A DNA stretch of 64,000 bases from Oscillospiraceae bacterium. Its GTDB lineage: Bacteria; Bacillota; Clostridia; Oscillospirales; Oscillospiraceae. Below are positions 1 to 7,716 of the stretch, piece by piece (positions within the stretch are counted from its first letter, which is position 1; each line of letters opens with the position of its first letter). The translations under genes and the position numbers were made by a program. The stretch is taken from NCBI GenBank assembly GCA_902778665.1, contig CACYYN010000036.1:1-64000 (forward strand), in the 5' to 3' direction. Below the pieces are notes generated by a model. That model had not been told where the DNA came from, did no database searches, and was given only the letters and a program-made list of their open reading frames with translations.

Positions 1-18
1 TTGCTTGAGTGGAGAGGA

Positions 19-85
19 AAAACGGCACGAATGTCATATCAGGTAAACGCCTTGCGTTTGCCTGCTGACATGGAAGTGCCGTTTT
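19..85. repeat. Long nested inverted repeat
   Basis: Three nested complementary pairs fold this stretch into one long interrupted hairpin: AAAACGGCAC (19-28) with GTGCCGTTTT (76-85), ATGTCA (31-36) with TGACAT (66-71), and GGTAAACGC (42-50) with GCGTTTGCC (54-62, one G-T pair) around a three-base loop. It ends in four Ts on the plus strand, so it could terminate a gene lying left of the window, or be an end of a small mobile repeat. It lies 58 bases before the nuclease gene. Confidence 0.7.
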
Positions 86-143
86 GACGAGGGTTGGACC
101 CCGCAACAGTATTGGATTTACCGCATGGCGAATGGAGGATAAA

Positions 144-1013
144 ATGGAAAATCATTACACAGTCTACAAGCTCACCGACCCGGAGGGGAAGATATATATC
201 GGCTGCACGGGTACTTCTGTAGAAAAAAGATGGCGGAAGGGCAGAGGCTACAGAAGGGGTCTCCCGATCCGGGAGGCGATTTTGCACTACGGCTGGAAGA
301 ATTTTCAGCATGAGATTCTCTGCGAGAACCTGACGAAGGAGGGGGCGGAAAAGCTGGAGAAGTGGTTCATCGACTGGTATGACAGCACAGATCCGGCAAA
401 GGGATACAACCGCTTCCTTGGCGGCCTTGGAAAGGGTGCCCACATGAGCGAGTTTACCAAAAAACTTTCCAGTGAAGCAAAGTACAGGCTGTATGACGAT
501 CACCCGGAGATTAAGGAGAAGATCAGGCAGACAGTGAAAGCCGCCTTTGCTTCCGATCCGGATTACCGGAGGAGAGTCGGTAAAGGCGTGCTGAAAGCCT
601 ATGAAAAAGATCCAAATCTCAGAAAGCGTATGAGCGAAAAGTCGGAGAGACTTTGGCGGGATCCTACCTATCGGGAACGTACTTCCGCAGGCAGACGGGA
701 GGTATGTGTGATGAATTTCGATCTGGCGGAGCGGACGCAGGCTTCGCATAAAAGCTATTACAATACGCATCCGAAGCGCAGGGAGGAGATCAGCCTGCAG
801 ATGCGCACCTATCTGTCAGATCCGGCGAATCGGGCGTTTGTTGTTTCGGACAGCCGGGCCAAACCGGTGCGGTGTGTGGAAACCGGAGTTGTCTATCCCT
901 CCCAGCGCTCAGCGGAGAAGGATACTGGTTTTGCCGGCATCCACAAGGCCTGCAGCGGGCGGCAGTCTACCGCGGGAGGCTACCACTGGTGTTATGTCTC
1001 TGGGCAAAATTAA
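144..1013 (+). CDS. GIY-YIG nuclease with NUMOD-like C-terminus
   Basis: 289-residue predicted endonuclease of the GIY-YIG type. Residues 6-20 carry the two signature strands (VYKL, then IYIG), followed by Arg-rich sequence at 29-38 and the LEKWFID segment near 71-77, where the family's catalytic Glu usually lies. The middle (about 105-205) has loosely repeated Arg-rich units around DP-x-YR-x-R, as in DNA-binding linkers of these enzymes. The last 45 residues (CVETG, then AGGYHW) resemble the NUMOD1/IENR1 DNA-binding module of homing endonucleases. The start at 144 is chosen because GGAGG at 134-138 is five bases upstream; in-frame ATGs at 84 and 132 lack a site. No intron or intein is seen, so it stands alone. 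DNA cleavage is inferred from the family. Confidence 0.8.
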   Translation: MENHYTVYKLTDPEGKIYIGCTGTSVEKRWRKGRGYRRGLPIREAILHYGWKNFQHEILCENLTKEGAEKLEKWFIDWYDSTDPAKGYNRFLGGLGKGAHMSEFTKKLSSEAKYRLYDDHPEIKEKIRQTVKAAFASDPDYRRRVGKGVLKAYEKDPNLRKRMSEKSERLWRDPTYRERTSAGRREVCVMNFDLAERTQASHKSYYNTHPKRREEISLQMRTYLSDPANRAFVVSDSRAKPVRCVETGVVYPSQRSAEKDTGFAGIHKACSGRQSTAGGYHWCYVSGQN

Positions 1014-1041
1014 CACCCCGCCGGAGATCTCCGGCGGGGTG
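1014..1041. terminator. Bidirectional terminator (perfect palindrome)
   Basis: A perfect 28-base palindrome (arm CACCCCGCCGGAGA) starts right after the nuclease stop codon and is followed by AAAAAG on the plus strand. It lies between two convergent genes and could end transcripts from both sides; the T tract on either strand is short. Confidence 0.7.
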
Positions 1042-1070
1042 AAAAAGTTTGATGATAATAGAACAAAAGC

Positions 1071-3026
1071 TCAGGCAGAAGTGTTTGCTCTCTTTGCCAG
1101 GAAGTACTGCGCAGCGACAACTGCTGCCATCACAGCGAAACCGATAATATCGGTTACGGTGGTCGGGTCCATCATCAGGAGACCGGCAGCAATGAGTGCA
1201 ATACGAAACAGCCAGTTGAGCGGTCTGAAGAGATAGCCGTTGAGACCGGCAGCTACACCGAAAATGCCAATAATTGACGTAATGACCACCAGAATAACCT
1301 GGATGGTTGTGGTGTCAATAAGCAGCATGGCGGGATTCAAGGCGAAGATATAAGGCACGATGAAGGCTGCAATTGCCAGCTTGGAAGCATTGAAAGCTGT
1401 CTTCATCGGAGGTGCCTTGGCGATGGCAGATCCTGCATAGGCTGCAAGGGCGACCGGTGGAGTGATATCTGCCACGATGCCGAAGTAGAAGACAAAGAAA
1501 TGGGCAGCCACCTGCGGGACACCGATAGTAATGAGAATCGGGGCACAGGTAGAGGCCATGATGCAGTAGTTTGCCGTCGTGGGAACACCCATGCCGAGGA
1601 CAATGCAGCAAAGCATGGTCAGCACCAGAGCTACCATAACCCGCCCGCCGGAGATAGTGACAACTGCAGTGATGAGCTTGGATGCAAGCCCGGTAGAGGT
1701 GACGCACCCAGCCACCAGCCCTGCCATCGCACAGGCGACGGATACCGTGATGGTGCTCTTGGCACCGGCTTCCAGAGCATCAAAGAAGCGCGCCAGCGTC
1801 AGGTTGTCGGTTGTATCCTGACTTTTTGTAATCTTGCTGACCAGATTGTTGAAGAGCCCCACCAGAATAGTCACTCCGATAGCGACGGCAGCGGAGAACT
1901 GCATGGTGCGCTTGTTGGTGGCAACCAGATAAACAAGGATGATCAAAGGAAGCAGGAGGTAGATCTTAGGGAGCAGCGTGCCCAGTTTCGGCAGTTCTTC
2001 TCTGGGGATGCCCCGGAGGCCAAGCTTTTTGGCTTCCAGATGGACGGCAATGTAGATCCCGGCAAAATAGAGTACTGCGGGGAGAATTGCCTTCAAGGCA
2101 ACCTGACCGTAAGGAATACCCATATATTCTGCCATAAGAAATGCGGCTGCGCCCATAATCGGCGGCATGATCTGGCCGCCTGTGGAGGCAGCGGCTTCCA
2201 CAGCGCCTGCAAATTCCGGCTTATAGCCTGTCTTTTTCATCATCGGGATAGTGACAGAACCGGTGGTTACCGTGTTGCCTACAGAAGACCCGGATACCAT
2301 GCCGCACAGAGCAGAGGAGATAACAGCAACCTTAGCCGGCCCGCCCGAAGAGGCGCCCGCGATGGAGTTTGCCAGATTGATGAAAAAGGCGGATATTCCG
2401 GTTCGTTCCAGAAAGGCACCGAAGATAATAAACACGACGATATACTTGGCACAGACGTTAATCGGAGTGCTCATGATGCCGGTTGTGGTATAGAAAAGAT
2501 CATAGATGACCTTACCGAAACGAACGTTTGTAAACGCATAGATCAGCAGCACACCCACCACACAGAGAATGGGGATTCCGACACAGCGCCTGCAGAGTTC
2601 CATATAGCAGAGTATGGCGGCTACTGCCATGATAACCATCTTCGGGTCACGTGTCACACGGGCGGCAAGTTTAATGATGGAGTGGGCATTAAAAGCGCAG
2701 TAGAAAAACGGAAGAGCACCGATTACAAGCAGAATGATATCATACCAGGGAATGTAATTGGGTCGAACATGTTTTTTACTGATGGGATAATTGAGGTAGC
2801 CGAGAACCAGCACCAGTCCGAGGTAGAGATTCAGCTTTTCTTCCGGCATCATGGTGCTGAACAGGGTTACCCAGATGCAATATACCGAGAATGCCGCACA
2901 GAGATAACGGATGATTTTTGCCGGAACGCCTTCCCAGATTCGGGTGTTGGATTCCCGGTCATATTTTTTCATCAACTCTTCTGCGCTTGCCGGTGCGGTT
3001 TCAGGGGTTTTCGATGTCTTTGCCAC
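1071..3026 (-). CDS. TRAP transporter fused permease (TAXI type)
   Basis: 651-residue, almost entirely hydrophobic membrane protein matching the fused DctQ-DctM permeases that work with TAXI binding proteins. After a soluble N-terminus (1-40) there are paired membrane segments of the small subunit, then the large DctM-like part with Gly-rich stretches such as SGSSVGNT and GMGVPTTANY, typical of TRAP large subunits. It imports an organic acid or similar solute using a sodium or proton gradient. The binding protein gene is directly upstream on the same strand, so the two form one operon. The substrate cannot be read from sequence. Confidence 0.93.
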   Translation of the reverse strand: MAKTSKTPETAPASAEELMKKYDRESNTRIWEGVPAKIIRYLCAAFSVYCIWVTLFSTMMPEEKLNLYLGLVLVLGYLNYPISKKHVRPNYIPWYDIILLVIGALPFFYCAFNAHSIIKLAARVTRDPKMVIMAVAAILCYMELCRRCVGIPILCVVGVLLIYAFTNVRFGKVIYDLFYTTTGIMSTPINVCAKYIVVFIIFGAFLERTGISAFFINLANSIAGASSGGPAKVAVISSALCGMVSGSSVGNTVTTGSVTIPMMKKTGYKPEFAGAVEAAASTGGQIMPPIMGAAAFLMAEYMGIPYGQVALKAILPAVLYFAGIYIAVHLEAKKLGLRGIPREELPKLGTLLPKIYLLLPLIILVYLVATNKRTMQFSAAVAIGVTILVGLFNNLVSKITKSQDTTDNLTLARFFDALEAGAKSTITVSVACAMAGLVAGCVTSTGLASKLITAVVTISGGRVMVALVLTMLCCIVLGMGVPTTANYCIMASTCAPILITIGVPQVAAHFFVFYFGIVADITPPVALAAYAGSAIAKAPPMKTAFNASKLAIAAFIVPYIFALNPAMLLIDTTTIQVILVVITSIIGIFGVAAGLNGYLFRPLNWLFRIALIAAGLLMMDPTTVTDIIGFAVMAAVVAAQYFLAKRANTSA

Positions 3027-3066
3027 AGTAACAGGCTCCTTTTTTGCAGAATTTTAACAGGGCTGA

Positions 3067-3115
3067 AAACCATGCTGCCCGCATCCGGGCAGGATGCGGG
3101 CTAAAAACATGGTTT
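3067..3115 (-). other. Intercistronic hairpin between TAXI genes
   Basis: GCCCGCATCC (3077-3086) pairs with GGATGCGGGC (3092-3101) around a five-base loop, and AAACCATG (3067-3074) pairs with CATGGTTT (3108-3115) further out. It lies in the 110-base gap between the binding protein and permease genes. No strong T run follows in the direction of transcription. It more likely acts as partial attenuator or RNA stabiliser, giving more binding protein than permease (inference). Confidence 0.6.
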
Positions 3116-3136
3116 GCAAAGCAGTACGAAAGTTTA

Positions 3137-4108
3137 TCAGCCTTCCACCGTGATGCCCTTATCGGCAAAGTACTGAACGGCACCGCTGTGATACGGCACA
3201 CCGCTGAAGGAGGAGGCAAACTCCAGGCTCAGCTCGTTGGCCTTGTCGTGGATCTGGGCGAGATCGCCGAGATTCTCAAACACACCGCACAGGAAGTTAT
3301 AAACATCCACATCTGCCACATCGTTGGAAGCAATGACAACTGCGCTGACAGCAACAGTGGTGGCATCTTCCGGCATGTTGTAAGTTGCAGCGGGGATTAC
3401 AGCCTTTGCATAGAAGGGAGACTCTGCAATCAGAGCATCGATATGCTCATCATCCAGGCTGACGAGATAAACATTCTTGGTAGTGGCAAGAGAAGTGACA
3501 GCGGTGGTCGGAGCACCTGCAACGATGAATGCCGCATCAATCTGACCATCCTGCAGAGCCTCAGCACTGTCGCCGAAGGACTGGTAGGTGGGTTTAATGT
3601 CGGCTTCCGTCAGACCGTAAGCACCGAGAACATCAATGGCGTTGAAGTAAACGCCGGAGCCGGCAGCACCGATGGAAACGGACTTGCCTGCCAGGTCAGC
3701 AACAGATTTGATGTCAGGGTTCATGGTGACGATCTGGACCTGCTCCATGTAAAGGGGAGCTACAATGGAGAAGTTGGTGATGGCACCGAGATCTTCAAAG
3801 GAACGAACGCCGGTGTAGGCATAAGAGAGAACGTCAGACTGGGAGAAGCCAAGCTGTGCATCGCCCATATCCAGTGCGTCAATGTTTGCAGCGGAACCGC
3901 CGGAGGTGATTGCCGTGACATTCGTGCTGGTTACTTCGCTGACCTTCTGAGCGAGAACGCCGCCGAAGCCGAAGTATGTGCCTGCTTCACCGCCGGTGGA
4001 GAAGGTGAGCTTGGATCCGCCGTCTTTGGGAGCGGCATCTGCAAAAGCACCTGCTGCCAGCGCCAGAGTAAGGCAAAGAGCTAAAAGAAGAGAAAGAAAC
4101 TTTTTCAT
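3137..4108 (-). CDS. TAXI-family TRAP solute-binding protein
   Basis: 323 residues. An N-terminal Sec leader (about 1-24, Lys-Lys then a Leu/Ala core) ends in AFA followed by DAA, a signal peptidase I type site without lipobox cysteine. The mature part carries FSTGGEAGTYFGFGGVLA and TSGGSAANIDAL, characteristic of TAXI (TRAP-associated extracytoplasmic immunogenic) proteins. It should capture the solute outside the membrane and deliver it to the fused permease encoded next. It is the first gene of this minus-strand operon. Confidence 0.93.
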   Translation of the reverse strand: MKKFLSLLLALCLTLALAAGAFADAAPKDGGSKLTFSTGGEAGTYFGFGGVLAQKVSEVTSTNVTAITSGGSAANIDALDMGDAQLGFSQSDVLSYAYTGVRSFEDLGAITNFSIVAPLYMEQVQIVTMNPDIKSVADLAGKSVSIGAAGSGVYFNAIDVLGAYGLTEADIKPTYQSFGDSAEALQDGQIDAAFIVAGAPTTAVTSLATTKNVYLVSLDDEHIDALIAESPFYAKAVIPAATYNMPEDATTVAVSAVVIASNDVADVDVYNFLCGVFENLGDLAQIHDKANELSLEFASSFSGVPYHSGAVQYFADKGITVEG

Positions 4109-4177
4109 AAGTCAAACCTCACTTTGTTAGAATGTATTTTGGGATACAAAGAATATAGCGCAAGCTGCAGGAAAAGT

Positions 4178-4205
4178 AAAATAGGGAAATAGAAAAAATT
4201 ATCAA
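4178..4205 (-). promoter_or_regulatory. Candidate promoter of the TAXI operon
   Basis: Read on the minus strand, TTGATA (4200-4205) is followed after 16 bases by TATTTT (4178-4183). This places a transcription start about 60 bases before the binding protein start codon. The region is very AT-rich, so the match is only suggestive. Confidence 0.35.
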
Positions 4206-4293
4206 TATTTCAGATAATTTAGCCTGTTTTCGGCAATAAAACAAAAATTATTAGCAACGGATGGAACTGTTTTGTGAAAAATTAACATACCGG

Positions 4294-4322
4294 TTGCAAA
4301 ACCTGATGGTTTGCCGGATAAT
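4294..4322 (+). promoter_or_regulatory. Promoter of the HAD phosphatase gene
   Basis: TTGCAA (4294-4299), a 17-base spacer and GATAAT (4317-4322) make a good sigma-A type promoter. The ribosome binding site GGGAGGA follows at about 4339-4345 and the ATG at 4351. Confidence 0.6.
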
Positions 4323-4350
4323 AAGGACAGAAAAAGAAGGGAGGAAAGCT

Positions 4351-5196
4351 ATGGAAAACCAGAGCAGACCGGCGATCCGGCTGATCGCATTTGATCTGGA
4401 CGGAACATTTCTGGACAGGGAGAAGAGAATTCCGGAGGAAAACATCCGGGCAATTGAACAGGCTGCAAAGAAGGGAATAGAGATTGTGCCCGCAACGGGT
4501 CGGCTGTATGCCGGCCTTCCGGAGGAAATCCGGGCATTGCCGTTTATCCGCTATTTTATTCTTGTCAACGGTGCAAAGGTATATGACGCGAAAGAGGATA
4601 AAGTGCTCTACGCAGCAGATCTGACGAACGAACTTGCCCTCGCCCTTTTCCGACACGGGGACGACCTGGGATGCCTGTATGACTGCTATCTGCGGGATGA
4701 AGGGCTGATGTCGAGGCCGATGTATGATCGACTGGAAGACTATGTGGCAGACAAGCACTATGTGAAGTATATGAAAGAAATACGCCGTCCGGTCGATGAC
4801 CTGCCTTCCCTGATACGGGAAGACGGAGGAACGGTTCAGAAAGTGCAGTATTTCTTCCGGGACAATGAGAAAAGGCTCCGCCAGCTTGCGACACTTCCGG
4901 TGGAGTATCCGGGGGTAAAAGCAACCTCCTCCATGCCTACCAACATTGAAATCAATGCTGCCGACGCCAGCAAAGGCCCTGCTCTGGAACGGCTCTGCCT
5001 GCATCTCGGCTTCACTGCGGAGCAGGCAGCTGCTTTCGGGGACAGCACCAATGATCTGGATATGCTGCAGAAAGCCGGCACAGGTATTGCCATGCGCAAC
5101 AGCGATAAAAGCCTCTTTGAGGCGGCGGATATGATAACCGCCTGCGACAACAATGACGCAGGCGTTGGAAAAACGATTATGGAATTGATTGGCTGA
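4351..5196 (+). CDS. HAD-superfamily Cof-type phosphatase
   Basis: 281 residues. Motif I is FDLDGTF at 14-20 with the nucleophile Asp15 and acid/base Asp17; TGRLYAG near 50 fits motif II, and the C-terminal FGDSTNDLDML fits motif IV that binds magnesium. The insertion between them is of the Cof/C2B cap type. Such enzymes dephosphorylate sugar phosphates or flavin-type phosphates in the cytoplasm; the substrate is not predictable. The start at 4351 is chosen for its ribosome binding site; the frame is open back to 4261, but that extension has none. Its last 20 bases overlap the end of the convergent LysR gene. Confidence 0.92.
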   Translation: MENQSRPAIRLIAFDLDGTFLDREKRIPEENIRAIEQAAKKGIEIVPATGRLYAGLPEEIRALPFIRYFILVNGAKVYDAKEDKVLYAADLTNELALALFRHGDDLGCLYDCYLRDEGLMSRPMYDRLEDYVADKHYVKYMKEIRRPVDDLPSLIREDGGTVQKVQYFFRDNEKRLRQLATLPVEYPGVKATSSMPTNIEINAADASKGPALERLCLHLGFTAEQAAAFGDSTNDLDMLQKAGTGIAMRNSDKSLFEAADMITACDNNDAGVGKTIMELIG

Positions 5197-6055
5197 GCAT
5201 TCTTGAAAAAATAGAGGCGGCTTCCGTCTGCATCGCGGCGGCACCTTCGTGCCGGAGCAGATAGATTTTTCGCTTTTCCGGGGGATCAGAGAGAGAATAG
5301 ATTCGTATCCCATAAAGCTCTGCCATGCGCTGGGCAGAGACGGAGGAGAGAAGGGCCCAGGAGCCTTCCTCCTTCAGCAGATTTGCCATCATATGGGGGG
5401 AATTGATTTCAATCCGGCAGGAGCTCCTGCCGGAGAACCATTTTTCACGCCAGAGTGTCAGGCTGGAAAAATTGCCGCCGGAAAGCTGTACCTCTCTGCC
5501 GGGATCCAGAATCAGCGGGGAAATAGTACCTCCGTCCTCTGTGAAAGAAGTGTAGCTGACAACGCGGAACGACTGGTCGCAAATATGCCGGTGAATGATA
5601 TTGGGTCGGGATGACTCATAGGAGGCAAAACCGAAATCAATCAGGTTGGTCTCCATCATGTCATAAATTCCGGAGGAGTCATTAATCTGGAGGGAGAGCT
5701 TCAGCTCGGGAACCTGCTTCATCATGGTGACGATAATTGGCTCCAGAAAGTCATAATAGACGCTCTCCGGAGCGGCGAGCCGGAGCATATACTGAGAACG
5801 CTCCCGCAGAAGATCTGCCTCTTCGAAAAGGTTCTTCCAGCGAACTGCGATGCTGACAAACTCTCTGCCCTGCCTCGTCAGCTCCATTTCCCTGACGCCT
5901 TTGGAACGGGTAAACAGTTCATAGCCCAGCTCCTCCTCCAGCTTTTTCAGCCTTGTGCTGATGACAGACTGGGAGAGAAACAGATGCTCGGCCGCTTTTG
6001 TAATATTCCTCGACTGTACGATCTCGAGGAATATTTCTATGTCCTTGTTCTGCAT
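5177..6055 (-). CDS. LysR-family transcriptional regulator
   Basis: 292 residues. The N-terminus (1-60) is the winged helix-turn-helix of LysR proteins (IFLEIVQSRNITKAAEHLFLSQ, cited here as the key segment around residues 8-29), followed by a linker helix and an effector-binding domain. It begins two bases after the DUF1846 gene ends, so they are probably cotranscribed. Its effector and targets are unknown. The 3' end overlaps the HAD gene antisense by 20 bases. Confidence 0.9.
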   Translation of the reverse strand: MQNKDIEIFLEIVQSRNITKAAEHLFLSQSVISTRLKKLEEELGYELFTRSKGVREMELTRQGREFVSIAVRWKNLFEEADLLRERSQYMLRLAAPESVYYDFLEPIIVTMMKQVPELKLSLQINDSSGIYDMMETNLIDFGFASYESSRPNIIHRHICDQSFRVVSYTSFTEDGGTISPLILDPGREVQLSGGNFSSLTLWREKWFSGRSSCRIEINSPHMMANLLKEEGSWALLSSVSAQRMAELYGIRIYSLSDPPEKRKIYLLRHEGAAAMQTEAASIFSRMLSQSIP

Positions 6056-6057
6056 AA

Positions 6058-7542
6058 TCAGGAGTGGAACAGTTTTTCCGTCTGATACCGAGGCTCAAAG
6101 GTGATGTTTACACCGATTCTCTTGAAGAGGTCCTGATCCTGATGGGAGAGGATAACCGATGAGTGTGCCTCACAGCCACGGAGCTCACCCAGTGCGTCAA
6201 TTGCCTCTGCGACCAGCGGATTTGTCACGGCACAGACGGAAAGGGCTATCAGCAGCTCATCCGTATGAAGAAGGGGATTGCGGTTGCCCAGGTGCTCAAC
6301 CTTCAGATGCTGAATGGGCTCTATGATGTTCTTCGGAATCAGTTTGGTCTTTTTGCGGATGCCGGAAATGGCTTTCATGGAATTGATCAGGCAGGCAGAC
6401 GCGGCACCAAGAAGTTCCGTGGTTTTACCGGTGATCACGCGGCCGTCATTCAGCTCAATGGCAACTGCCGGCCCACCGGTTTCCTCGGCACGGGAGAGGG
6501 CGGCGTCAACAACTTTCCGTTCTGAAACGGAGATTCCGGCGGAATTCATGATGAGATCAATCTTCCGGAGCTCCGCCGGGTCGGAAAGACCCTGCAGCAC
6601 ACTGCAGGCGGAGGCATAGTAGCGACGAATAATTTCCTGCCGGGAAGCTTCACAGCACACATCCTCATCCAGAATGCAGAATCCGATCTGGTTGACACCC
6701 ATATCCGTCGGGCTTTTATAAGGGCTCTCACCGTAGATCTCCCGGAACATTGCCTCCAGAACCGGGAAGATCTCGACATCCCGGTTGTAGTTAACGGTAG
6801 TCTTTCCGTAGGCTTCCAGATGGAAGGGATCGATCATGTTCACATCGTTCAGATCTGCCGTAGCAGCTTCATAGGCGAGATTGACCGGATGCTTGAGCGG
6901 GAGATTCCACACCGGGAAGGTTTCAAACTTGGCATAGCCCGCATTGATGCCTCGCTTGTGCTCATGGTAGAGCTGGGAGAGGCAGGTAGCCATTTTTCCG
7001 CTGCCTGGCCCCGGGGCTGTGACAACCACCAGCGGCCGGGAAGTCTCAATATAATCATTACGTCCGAAGCCATCCTCTGAGATAATCAGGGGGACGTTGG
7101 ATGGATATTCCGGAATGATGAAATGTTTATAGGCTTTGATACCTAATGTCTCCAGACGCTTCAGAAACTTGTCTGCAGCCTTCTGCCCGCGATAGTGGGT
7201 GATCACCACGCTGCCAACGTACAGGCCGATCCCACGGAAGGAGTCAATCAGGCGGAGCGTATCCTCATCATAGGTGATGCCCAGGTCGCCGCGGCGCTTG
7301 GAACGCTCAATGTCATCGGCGGAGATAGCAATGACGATCTCCAGCTCATCTTTCATCTCCAGCAGCATTTTCACCTTGCTGTCCGGCTCAAAACCCGGAA
7401 ATACGCGTGATGCGTGATAGTCATCAAACAGTTTACCGCCGAATTCCAGATACAGCTTTCCGCCGAATCTGGAAATCCTGTCCTTAATGCTCTGTGACTG
7501 CAGCGTGTTATATTTGTTGCTGTCAAATCCAAGTTTGCGCAT
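6058..7542 (-). CDS. DUF1846 family protein
   Basis: 494 residues, the usual length of the DUF1846 family, with its conserved features: GFDSNKY at the start, SADDIERSKRRGDLG near 74-88, and MNSAGIS further on. A glycine-rich loop APGPGSGK at 176-183 resembles a nucleotide-binding P-loop (observation; no activity is established as far as I know). The protein is predicted cytoplasmic, with no signal peptide or membrane segments. It is followed by the LysR gene in the same operon and lies divergent from secA. Confidence 0.9.
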   Translation of the reverse strand: MRKLGFDSNKYNTLQSQSIKDRISRFGGKLYLEFGGKLFDDYHASRVFPGFEPDSKVKMLLEMKDELEIVIAISADDIERSKRRGDLGITYDEDTLRLIDSFRGIGLYVGSVVITHYRGQKAADKFLKRLETLGIKAYKHFIIPEYPSNVPLIISEDGFGRNDYIETSRPLVVVTAPGPGSGKMATCLSQLYHEHKRGINAGYAKFETFPVWNLPLKHPVNLAYEAATADLNDVNMIDPFHLEAYGKTTVNYNRDVEIFPVLEAMFREIYGESPYKSPTDMGVNQIGFCILDEDVCCEASRQEIIRRYYASACSVLQGLSDPAELRKIDLIMNSAGISVSERKVVDAALSRAEETGGPAVAIELNDGRVITGKTTELLGAASACLINSMKAISGIRKKTKLIPKNIIEPIQHLKVEHLGNRNPLLHTDELLIALSVCAVTNPLVAEAIDALGELRGCEAHSSVILSHQDQDLFKRIGVNITFEPRYQTEKLFHS

Positions 7543-7575
7543 AACCGGGAAGCCTCCGTTTCAGTAATCAAAACC

Positions 7576-7604
7576 AGATACCAGTTTACCATAGGATCCG
7601 TCAA
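7576..7604 (-). promoter_or_regulatory. Weak candidate promoter of the DUF1846-LysR pair
   Basis: On the minus strand TTGACG (7599-7604) precedes a TATCTG-like box (about 7575-7580) at 18 bases. It is the only reasonable sigma-A pair I see upstream of the start codon at 7542. Confidence 0.3.
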
Positions 7605-7644
7605 AGCTCAAGAAGCGAATCATAAAAACTTTACAAAGTGGACA

Positions 7645-7673
7645 TTCCATTGTTTCAGGCATTGTGCTATAAT
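7645..7673 (+). promoter_or_regulatory. Candidate secA promoter
   Basis: A consensus TATAAT at 7668-7673 lies 43 bases before the secA start codon. The hexamer at the right distance (TTCCAT, 7645-7650, 17-base spacer) is a poor -35 box, so the -10 element carries the prediction. Confidence 0.5.
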
Positions 7674-7716
7674 ATAAACTGTATATTTATCTCTATATTA
7701 AGGACGAAACAGTATT

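Noticed and set aside
86-125. tRNA-like T-arm sequence on the minus strand
   Set aside because: GGGGTCCAACCCTCG resembles a T arm, but no acceptor, D or anticodon stems can be built around it.
838-1236. Overlapping plus-strand frame at the nuclease 3' end
   Set aside because: It runs through the terminator palindrome and has no ribosome binding site or domain.
5177-5196. Convergent overlap of HAD and LysR genes as a regulatory device
   Set aside because: A 20-base tail overlap is common in compact genomes and nothing else points to antisense control.
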